NCBI GenBank assembly: GCA_030045935.1
Contig: JASIEN010000170.1
Location: 1 to 8,845 of the forward strand
Reading direction: 5' to 3'
Length of the DNA: 8,845 bases
Origin: Candidatus Sulfotelmatobacter sp.
GTDB lineage: Bacteria > Acidobacteriota > Terriglobia > Terriglobales > Acidobacteriaceae
Within the stretch, counting starts at the first letter, position 1. Each line of letters begins with the position of its first letter. The position numbers and the translations under genes are program-made. A model generated the notes under the pieces. That model was not told where the DNA came from. It saw only the letters and a program-made list of their open reading frames with translations, and ran no database searches. Below are positions 1 to 4,951 of this stretch, in pieces.

Positions 1-239
1 CCGTGCTTTCGGCCTGGCGCTTGCGACAATCGAGCCCGGATTTGCCACGGGCGTTCCTGATTCCTGGGCGGCACTGGGGGCTGATCTACGTCGTCGCGGC
101 GCCAGTGGTCATGGCAGCCGTGGCGCTGCTCGGGAGCGACCGGTTTGCCGCGGTGGGCGGCCTGATTGGACTGGCGATTGGGCCGAGCGTTTATGCAGGA
201 CTGAGACTATGGCGACCAAAGTTGAAAGACCCAAGCTGA
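1..239 (+). CDS. C-terminal end of an APC-family amino-acid permease (5' truncated)
   Basis: Only the last ~79 codons are inside the window; the gene begins before base 1, and the GTG at base 3 is simply an internal codon. The visible part opens with a cytoplasmic loop containing a pattern like PDLPRAFLIPG, which resembles the conserved loop of amino-acid permeases (EPDLPRPFRVPGG type). Two hydrophobic segments follow (about GLIYVVAAPVVMAAVALLG and FAAVGGLIGLAIGPSVYAGL), then a short basic tail ending KLKDPS. This fits the last two membrane helices of an APC-superfamily transporter in the inner membrane. The substrate cannot be read from this fragment; an amino acid or amine is likely, and would match the amine/amino-acid oxidase operon a few hundred bases away on the other strand. 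The stop codon overlaps the start of the next gene by 31 bases. Confidence 0.7.
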   Translation, partial: VLSAWRLRQSSPDLPRAFLIPGRHWGLIYVVAAPVVMAAVALLGSDRFAAVGGLIGLAIGPSVYAGLRLWRPKLKDPS

Positions 240-430
240 GACTACAGGACACGACGATTCGTGTTCGGGTTGGAGAGTGGGGAAACTGTCTCGCGATGCG
301 TGTTCCGGCGTGGCTGGTAAGTGAGCTTAAGTTGAAAGTTAGAGAACATGTCCAAGTCCGAACGGATGGCAACAAAAATAAAGCCACCAGAGTGCACAAG
401 CCAGGTCAACGGACCTTTCGCAGCAGGTAG
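209..430 (+). CDS. Orphan MazE/AbrB-fold (SpoVT-AbrB domain) antitoxin-like protein
   Basis: This 73-residue protein carries a recognisable MazE-type swapped-hairpin domain at about residues 16-53. The core GEWGNCLAMRVPAWLVSEL aligns by eye with the family pattern KWGNSLAVRIPKALAEEL, followed by a basic beta strand ending in VQVRTDG. The start at 209 is the only usable start in the frame; a GCAGGA motif at 195-200 lies 8 bases upstream. It begins inside the 3' end of the permease, so translation may be coupled. After the domain the tail (residues 54-73) is short, basic and unlike the acidic toxin-binding tail of MazE. No MazF/PemK-like or PIN-domain gene follows; the next gene is a methyltransferase on the opposite strand whose 3' end overlaps by 25 bases. 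It could be a DNA-binding autoregulator, an orphan antitoxin, or the decayed remnant of a toxin-antitoxin pair. Confidence 0.62.
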   Translation: MATKVERPKLRLQDTTIRVRVGEWGNCLAMRVPAWLVSELKLKVREHVQVRTDGNKNKATRVHKPGQRTFRSR

Positions 431-1197
431 TTATTCCTTCCCTTGTGATGCTCATGCGGCCAGTGGCGTATTACTTCCATGTCTGCCCCGCTCGAAAGCG
501 CAGCAAATTCTTGTGGCGTCGCAAAAAACGAAATTGCTGTGCCCGGCGAAAGAGTCAGCGACTGGCGCGTGATCTGTGACCAGGCCATGCGCCGAAGTAA
601 CCCGAACCAGGTCCTGAGGCCGTGCTTGTCGTACATGTATGAAAGCGCCTCGCGGCGATTGGCGAATTGCGGCGTGGGATCTCTGGGTGCGGCTTCCGGA
701 ATCTCGCCAATGTAAATGCGGGCCCTGGATTTCGCGATGCGGCAGATTTCATGCAAACTGTCCGGAATATTTTCGCGAGGAACGACCAGCAAGACGCTGT
801 TGCATACGACCACAGATGCGCATTCGTCAGGCAACGGGAGTTGGTGTGCCAATGCCTGGCGAACCTCGAGTCCCGTGCGGCGCACAAGTGCTACTTCTTC
901 GTCGGTCGCGAGCAAACCGATGGCGCTGCGTACGCCTCGTTCATGTGCGATACGCAGCAGCGTGCCATCGCCACAGCCTATATCGACCAGATCATCGCCG
1001 GGCCCCAGTGACACTGCTTCTGCGATGCTCTCGCAGATCGCTTTCGTGATTTCCTTCAGGTGATGCCCGCGCAGGGCGAGGTCGTGCAGGTCGCGGGCAT
1101 GTTTGGCGGTCTGGCGACAGTACTCGACGTAGTCGTCGGAGCGAACGAGCGTCGGGGTTGGCGATTTCAACTGACTCAATCCAGAAACTTGTACCAC
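406..1197 (-). CDS. Class I SAM-dependent methyltransferase
   Basis: A 263-residue cytoplasmic protein with a Rossmann-fold methyltransferase core. Motif I is LVDIGCGDGTLL at residues 70-81, the glycine-rich SAM-binding loop. A later LPLPDECASVVVCNSVLLVVP stretch (about 120-140) matches the motif II/III region (LPFPDNSFDVVVSNSVL type). The usual acidic residue at the end of strand beta-2, expected in the GLLATDEEV segment near residue 94, appears replaced by leucine, so SAM-ribose binding may be atypical. The substrate is not deducible; a Tyr/Met/Trp-rich region at 185-210 may belong to the substrate side. The frame opens at a GTG (1197) that lies inside a repeat derived from an oxidase gene; TTG codons at 1179 and 1170 are alternatives, and none has a convincing ribosome binding site. 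It lies 64 bases downstream of the CPBP protease gene, same strand, so it is probably the last gene of the operon. Its 3' end overlaps the antitoxin-like gene tail-to-tail. Confidence 0.8.
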   Translation of the reverse strand: MVQVSGLSQLKSPTPTLVRSDDYVEYCRQTAKHARDLHDLALRGHHLKEITKAICESIAEAVSLGPGDDLVDIGCGDGTLLRIAHERGVRSAIGLLATDEEVALVRRTGLEVRQALAHQLPLPDECASVVVCNSVLLVVPRENIPDSLHEICRIAKSRARIYIGEIPEAAPRDPTPQFANRREALSYMYDKHGLRTWFGLLRRMAWSQITRQSLTLSPGTAISFFATPQEFAALSSGADMEVIRHWPHEHHKGRNNYLLRKVR

Positions 1198-1205
1198 AGT
1201 CCGGC
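1161..1205 (-). repeat. Outer copy of ~44-bp direct repeat: fossil 3' end of a PuuB-like oxidase gene
   Basis: Bases 1166-1205 match 2131-2170 at 37 of 40 positions, with a 22-base exact core (1177-1198 against 2142-2163). A GCGA just before extends the match with a one-base indel. On the - strand, in the oxidase reading frame, this copy still encodes AGLWYKFLD followed by TGA (1178-1176), against AGVWYKFLDWVS in the intact gene. It therefore looks like a leftover oxidase C-terminus, and the annotated methyltransferase start falls inside it. Confidence 0.8.
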
Positions 1206-1261
1206 GAGCGTGGAAACCAGGACTCTACAATTTTGAGACTTGGGTGAGACTTCCGGCCCGC

Positions 1262-2101
1262 CTATCGGATGGCGCGCACCGCCGCCAGACGTCGAAACGC
1301 GAGCATCGCCAACACGGTGAAGATCACTGCCTGGGCTACATGAATCCAGAACCACGCGTCTGCCCCGCCGCTGGAAACGAGGATACGCTTCGAGTCGCGC
1401 GGCCAGATCAAAAGAAAGAAGGTGAGGTCGCCTGCGATATGCACGGGCAGGCTGGCCAAAATCGAATTGGCGAAAAATGCAATGGTTCCAAATGTGAGGC
1501 CGGCGAGAAAGTAAACCGTAAGCTTGGTCCAGTACAAGCCGTGATTAAGATGCGCCAACATGAAAAACAACGACGAGAGCAGGATTGCCACGAGCGGGGA
1601 AAAGTGGCGCTCAAGAATCTGCTGGCAGTAGCCGCGGAAGGCAATTTCTTCCACGATAGGAGAGACGAGCGAAGACATGAGCACAACCAGCACGATCGTG
1701 AACATTGGGTAGGGGGAGATGTCCCCCAGCACGTTGGCCGGCGTCTTGACGAGTTGGAAGAAAACAATCCAATAGCCGGCGAGGGCGACTAGCGCGAGAA
1801 GGCCAGCCAGCAGGGCTACTGCAAAGGTTCTTGGCGCAACGCGATTAGCTCGAAGAAGGAGCGCTCGTTTTTCGGCTGTGCTGCGCGGCCACCATCTTCC
1901 TCCCAGGTATTGCCACATCAGCCAGAGCACGATGGCCATAGCGGCGACCGACCAGGGCAGGGCCTTCGTAGAATTCTTCAGGTTCGCGCTTAGCAACATG
2001 GCCCATGCGGTTTGACCGACGAAAAGAATGAGGAAGGCAAGAACCGCGGAAGCGAGCGTGGCGACACCTTTTCTTCTGACAGATTCAGTGACGGTATCCA
2101 G
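1262..2101 (-). CDS. CPBP-family intramembrane metalloprotease (Abi/CaaX-protease-like), probable CTG start
   Basis: A polytopic inner-membrane protein of the CPBP family (Rce1/Abi type), glutamic intramembrane endopeptidases. Counting from the CTG, the family motifs are present: motif 1 EEIAFR with E151, E152 and R156; motif 2 FxxxH with H184; motif 3 HxxxD with H221 and D225. These are the predicted catalytic and water-positioning residues. The first ATG is at 1999 (245 residues). The frame, however, stays open upstream to a TGA at 2116-2114, and reading from CTG at 2101 adds 34 residues: a basic start (MDTVTESVRRKG) followed by a clear hydrophobic helix (VATLASAVLAFLILFVGQTA). A GAAAGG motif lies 8 bases before this CTG, while the ATG has no such site. 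I chose the CTG for these reasons; 1999 is the conservative alternative. The gene follows the PuuB-like oxidase stop by 30 bases and is bracketed by the oxidase-derived repeat. Its target and role are unknown. Confidence 0.83.
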   Translation of the reverse strand: MDTVTESVRRKGVATLASAVLAFLILFVGQTAWAMLLSANLKNSTKALPWSVAAMAIVLWLMWQYLGGRWWPRSTAEKRALLLRANRVAPRTFAVALLAGLLALVALAGYWIVFFQLVKTPANVLGDISPYPMFTIVLVVLMSSLVSPIVEEIAFRGYCQQILERHFSPLVAILLSSLFFMLAHLNHGLYWTKLTVYFLAGLTFGTIAFFANSILASLPVHIAGDLTFFLLIWPRDSKRILVSSGGADAWFWIHVAQAVIFTVLAMLAFRRLAAVRAIR

Positions 2102-2109
2102 GGTAGCGA

Positions 2110-2115
2110 CCTTTC
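2110..2115 (-). promoter_or_regulatory. Ribosome binding site supporting the CTG start of the CPBP gene
   Basis: On the - strand the motif GAAAGG lies 8 bases upstream of CTG 2101-2099, within the 30-base gap after the PuuB-like gene stop. The in-frame TGA at 2116-2114 touches this site, so the reading frame cannot extend further. No ATG, GTG or TTG exists in this frame between that stop and the ATG at 1999. Confidence 0.5.
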
Positions 2116-2126
2116 AAAAACGCGGC

Positions 2127-2170
2127 GCGATTCAACTCACCCAATCCAGAAACTTGTACCACACTCCGGC
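2127..2170 (-). repeat. Inner copy of ~44-bp direct repeat (intact oxidase 3' end)
   Basis: This is the partner of the copy at 1161-1205, offset by 965 bases in the same orientation. It covers the last 13 codons and stop of the PuuB-like oxidase (AGVWYKFLDWVS) plus a few bases beyond. The two copies bracket the CPBP gene exactly. Confidence 0.8.
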
Positions 2171-3427
2171 CAATGGCAGGAACCACGGCTTTCCGTTGTA
2201 CAGACCCAGCGGCGCACCAGGAAATGAGATTTCAAGAAATGGGTTGTCGGGTTTGTCGCCGGCGATGAGTTCGGCCATTTTTTGCCCTTGATAAGTGGCC
2301 ATGGCAACGCCGTGTCCGGCATAGCCGAGAGCGTAGTAGATGCCGTTGATTTCTCCAGCGTGGGGCATGATGTCGAACGCAAAATCAAGCGTGCCTCCCC
2401 AGACATATTCGATTCTGGAGTCACGCAGCTGCGGATAAACATCGATCATTCCTCGGCGTAGAATTTCGGCGCTGCTGCGGATGGTTTGCGCTGTTTCAGG
2501 GAAGAATGCGGCCCGGCCTCCGAAGAGCATACGGCGGTCGGGGGTGAGCCGGTAGTAATAAAGATAATTCTTGGAATCGTAGATCATGCGGTTGCGCGGG
2601 CTGAGTTCATGCGCCAGCGCTTCCGGCAGAATTTCGGTGGTGATGATGTACGAGCCGATAGGAATCAGCTTTTTTTGCAGCATCGGAGTTGCGCGGCCCG
2701 TATAACCACTGGTGGCGACGAACACGTCACGGGCAAACACTATGCCGCGAGATGTGGTGATATTCCAGCCCGAGTTGCCCTGATTCGGATGACGGTAGAC
2801 GGACTGCACCGGCGTATGCTCGAAAATTTGCGCGCCACGTTTTAGCGCAGCGCGGCCCAAGCCGGCTACATAGCGAGCGGGATTCAATCCCGCGCTGACT
2901 TCATCGACCATGCCCCCGAAGTAAATGCTCGAGCCGATTTCTGAATTTAGTTCATTCTTCTGCACAACTCGCAGTTGGTGATTGAACTCGCGGGCGATGA
3001 CTCCAGCCTGGCGAGCGTAATCGTCGAAATGCTTTTGCTTACAGGCGAGTTCGAGATGTCCACATCGCGAGAAGTTGCAGTCAATATTTTCCTCACCTAC
3101 GATCTGCTCGACGCAGTCAATCGTCGCGATTGAGGCCGCGTACATACGGCGGGTGAGGTCGCGGCCGTATTTTGAGATGAGCTGGTTAACCCCCAGCTTC
3201 AGTCCCGTGAGCACCATGCCGCCATTGCGCGAACTTGCGCCCCACCCGATGGTTTCGCATTCGAGGACGACTACTTCCGCGCCACGCTTGGCGAGAGTGC
3301 GGGCAGCGGAGAGGCCTGTGAAGCCAGCGCCGATGATGACGACATCAGCGCGCTCCGGCAGTTGACGCGCTTCGGAGCGCGGCATTTCGCTCGTGGTTAG
3401 CCAGTAGTTGTGTTCGTTCAGGGGCAT
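2132..3427 (-). CDS. PuuB/OrdL-like FAD-dependent amine/amino-acid oxidoreductase (DAO fold)
   Basis: A 431-residue flavoprotein of the DAO family, most like gamma-glutamylputrescine oxidase (PuuB), which oxidises an amine to an aldehyde or imine. The ADP-binding motif VVIIGAGFTGL has G33, G35 and G38 with E56 ending the second strand; a GWGASSRNGG motif follows at 61-70. The segment SYIITTE plus YLYYYRLTPDRRMLFGG mirrors PuuB (VITTE and LLDYYRLTADNRLLYGG). The C-terminal GYAGHGVAMA loop and FPGAP tail also fit. I chose ATG 3427 because homologues begin close to the NYWL segment; the frame extends to a GTG at 3490, closer to the preceding stop and with a slightly better purine-rich site, but the added 21 codons contain a perfect hairpin and do not look coding. 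It is the second gene of the operon. The substrate cannot be fixed; a role beside the first oxidase in amine or amino-acid catabolism is inferred. Confidence 0.87.
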   Translation of the reverse strand: MPLNEHNYWLTTSEMPRSEARQLPERADVVIIGAGFTGLSAARTLAKRGAEVVVLECETIGWGASSRNGGMVLTGLKLGVNQLISKYGRDLTRRMYAASIATIDCVEQIVGEENIDCNFSRCGHLELACKQKHFDDYARQAGVIAREFNHQLRVVQKNELNSEIGSSIYFGGMVDEVSAGLNPARYVAGLGRAALKRGAQIFEHTPVQSVYRHPNQGNSGWNITTSRGIVFARDVFVATSGYTGRATPMLQKKLIPIGSYIITTEILPEALAHELSPRNRMIYDSKNYLYYYRLTPDRRMLFGGRAAFFPETAQTIRSSAEILRRGMIDVYPQLRDSRIEYVWGGTLDFAFDIMPHAGEINGIYYALGYAGHGVAMATYQGQKMAELIAGDKPDNPFLEISFPGAPLGLYNGKPWFLPLAGVWYKFLDWVS

Positions 3428-3465
3428 TAGAGAATTGGCATTTGAAAACTTGATGTCATTCCGAA

Positions 3466-3482
3466 CCGGTCCGCTGGACCGG
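3466..3482 (-). other. Perfect 7-bp hairpin between the two oxidase genes
   Basis: CCGGTCC and GGACCGG form a perfect stem with a 3-base loop. It lies between the stop of the first oxidase (3521) and ATG 3427 of the second. There is no U-run after it, so it does not look like a simple terminator; an mRNA processing or stability element is possible. It argues weakly that 3428-3490 is untranslated. Confidence 0.55.
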
Positions 3483-3520
3483 CGAGACACCTGCTCTTCT
3501 GCCGATAAAAGGCCACAAAC

Positions 3521-4678
3521 CTAAAGCACCGCCGTTTCATGAATCAACTTACCCTCAGCAAAACGGCTGAGGCCTAACAGTGATGCGTCGATCAGATCGG
3601 TCTTTCCCGTGAGAATCAAATCGCTGAGAATTTTTCCCGTCGCCGGCGCGTGCATCACGCCATGGCCGCTGAAGCCGTTGGCCAGAAAGAATCCGGGCAC
3701 GCCGGGTGCTTCGCCCAAAATCGGATGATGATCGGGCGTCATTTCATAAAGTCCGGCCCAGGCCCGCTTGGGATTGATCGGCAGATTTGCGAAAGATGGA
3801 ACACGATCGGCGGCGCGCGTAAGAATTTTTTCGATAAATGCCGGATCGAACTCGGTTTTGAACCCGGGAGTTTCTTCGGGATCGTTCCATGCCAGAAGAA
3901 ATCCACGCGCTTCGGGACGAAAGTGAAATCCGTTCGACATATCAACGATCATGGGGGCGGTGTGGGGAAAATCGTCGAACGGCTCACTGGGAACCAACAT
4001 GCGGCGCAGCGGCTGTACGGGTAATTCGATGCCGACGAGAGCAGCGACGGAAGCAGCCCACGCTCCCGCGCAGTTCACGACCTTGCGAGTGGTTACAGGG
4101 CCGCGGCTGGTTTCGATCCCAGCAATTCCATTAGCATCGCGCTGAATTCCGGTGATCAACGTGCTCTTCCATAACGTTACTCCATGATCGCAGGCCCATG
4201 TCATGAAGCCAGTCATGGCGCTGTAGGGATCGACAAAGCCATCGGTCGAGCAGAAGCTTCCACCCACAATGTCACCACCGCGCAACTGCGGAAACATGCC
4301 GCGAATTTCATCTCCGGTGACCAGGCGTGCCTTCTTCAATCCCATCTTTACCTGTTGCGAGTAATTGGCGCGCAGATACGCCATGTGATGTTCGCTGGTC
4401 GCGCAAAACAGGTAGCCTTGCGGGCGATAGTCGCAGGGAAAGCCGAGACGCTCCTCGAAACTCGCATAAAAAGGGATGGAGTAGAGCGACATCTGAATGC
4501 TGACCGGCGTAGAAAACTGCGCCCGCACTCCGCCCATGCTCTTGCCGGTGGATCCCTTGCCGGTCGAGGATTCGCGCTCAATGACGAGAACGTTGCGGCA
4601 TCCCGCCGCCGTGAGGTGGTAGGCAATGCTGGACCCTACAATGCCCGCGCCGATAATGACGATGTCCGCAGTCTGCAT
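3521..4678 (-). CDS. Sarcosine oxidase beta / glycine oxidase-like FAD-dependent oxidoreductase (DAO fold)
   Basis: A 385-residue flavoprotein, full length for the family, expected to oxidise a secondary or primary amino acid (sarcosine, glycine, proline or hydroxyproline type). The FAD-binding motif IVIIGAGIVGSS lies at residues 6-17 (G10, G12, G15) with E34 at the end of the second strand. A characteristic STGKSMGGVRAQFSTP segment (43-58) and the C-terminal MTPDHHPILGE plus GFSGHGVMHAPATGK blocks (about 313-355) are typical of SoxB/HcnC-like members. No signal peptide, so probably cytoplasmic or peripheral to the membrane. The ATG at 4678 is the natural start because the FAD motif begins at once; the ribosome site is weak (GACGAG). 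It is the first gene of the four-gene - strand block; the next oxidase starts 30-93 bases downstream. The two oxidases are different subfamilies, not a recent duplication. Exact substrate unknown. Confidence 0.88.
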   Translation of the reverse strand: MQTADIVIIGAGIVGSSIAYHLTAAGCRNVLVIERESSTGKGSTGKSMGGVRAQFSTPVSIQMSLYSIPFYASFEERLGFPCDYRPQGYLFCATSEHHMAYLRANYSQQVKMGLKKARLVTGDEIRGMFPQLRGGDIVGGSFCSTDGFVDPYSAMTGFMTWACDHGVTLWKSTLITGIQRDANGIAGIETSRGPVTTRKVVNCAGAWAASVAALVGIELPVQPLRRMLVPSEPFDDFPHTAPMIVDMSNGFHFRPEARGFLLAWNDPEETPGFKTEFDPAFIEKILTRAADRVPSFANLPINPKRAWAGLYEMTPDHHPILGEAPGVPGFFLANGFSGHGVMHAPATGKILSDLILTGKTDLIDASLLGLSRFAEGKLIHETAVL

Positions 4679-4681
4679 GGC

Positions 4682-4706
4682 TCGTCGCTAAAATGGTTCG
4701 TCGCTA
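4682..4706 (-). repeat. 9-bp direct repeat in the leader of the oxidase operon
   Basis: TCGTCGCTA occurs at 4682-4690 and again at 4698-4706, a 16-base period, just upstream of the first oxidase start (4678). On the - strand the unit is TAGCGACGA. It may be an operator, or a small duplication of the ribosome-binding region, since the copy next to the ATG supplies its only purine-rich stretch. Confidence 0.5.
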
Positions 4707-4719
4707 GAAACGATCCTGC

Positions 4720-4725
4720 ATTCTA
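4720..4725 (-). promoter_or_regulatory. Possible -10 element for the oxidase operon
   Basis: TAGAAT on the - strand, one mismatch from TATAAT, about 42 bases before the ATG at 4678. No good -35 hexamer is seen 16-18 bases further upstream, so the call is weak. The same hexamer occurs at a similar distance before hemB. Confidence 0.3.
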
Positions 4726-4878
4726 TCGCACGGCTGCGGCGTGGTCCGCCCCCGGGCGAACCCGGCTGGCTCTAACCGCTCGCGGACGCGAAAAACCTGT
4801 TGCCGGGAACCCCAGATAAACCGCATTCTTGAAATTCGAGTGAAATCCCCGGAAGTACATGTCCACCCGGCCAATTCC

Positions 4879-4892
4879 GGGGCCATTGCCCC
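4879..4892. other. Short GC hairpin in the divergent intergenic region
   Basis: GGGGC-CATT-GCCCC, followed on the + strand by AAAA. The divergent region 4679-4951 otherwise holds only the leader repeat and weak promoter-like hexamers. It lies upstream of the receiver-TonB start at 4952, in the leader if transcription starts further upstream. Confidence 0.35.
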
Positions 4893-4951
4893 AAAAGCAT
4901 TCCACCTCAGTAACTTGTCGGGGTAACAGGGCCTGCCTAGTCTTAAATCGT

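Noticed and set aside
348..572. Possible toxin gene after the MazE-like gene
   Set aside because: The + strand frame here has no MazF, PIN or other toxin features and is antisense to the methyltransferase C-terminus.
1244..1792. 182-codon open frame on the + strand opposite the CPBP gene
   Set aside because: Highly charged, His/Glu/Arg-rich antisense product without domain character; the - strand frame has the full set of CPBP motifs.
4184..4819. 211-codon open frame on the + strand opposite the first oxidase
   Set aside because: No recognisable features, and the opposite strand encodes a full-length conserved oxidase.
4859..4951. Upstream in-frame ATG extending the receiver-TonB protein by 31 residues
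   Set aside because: The added residues are low in hydrophobic pattern and precede a normal receiver first strand; the region also holds a GC hairpin and looks like intergenic DNA.
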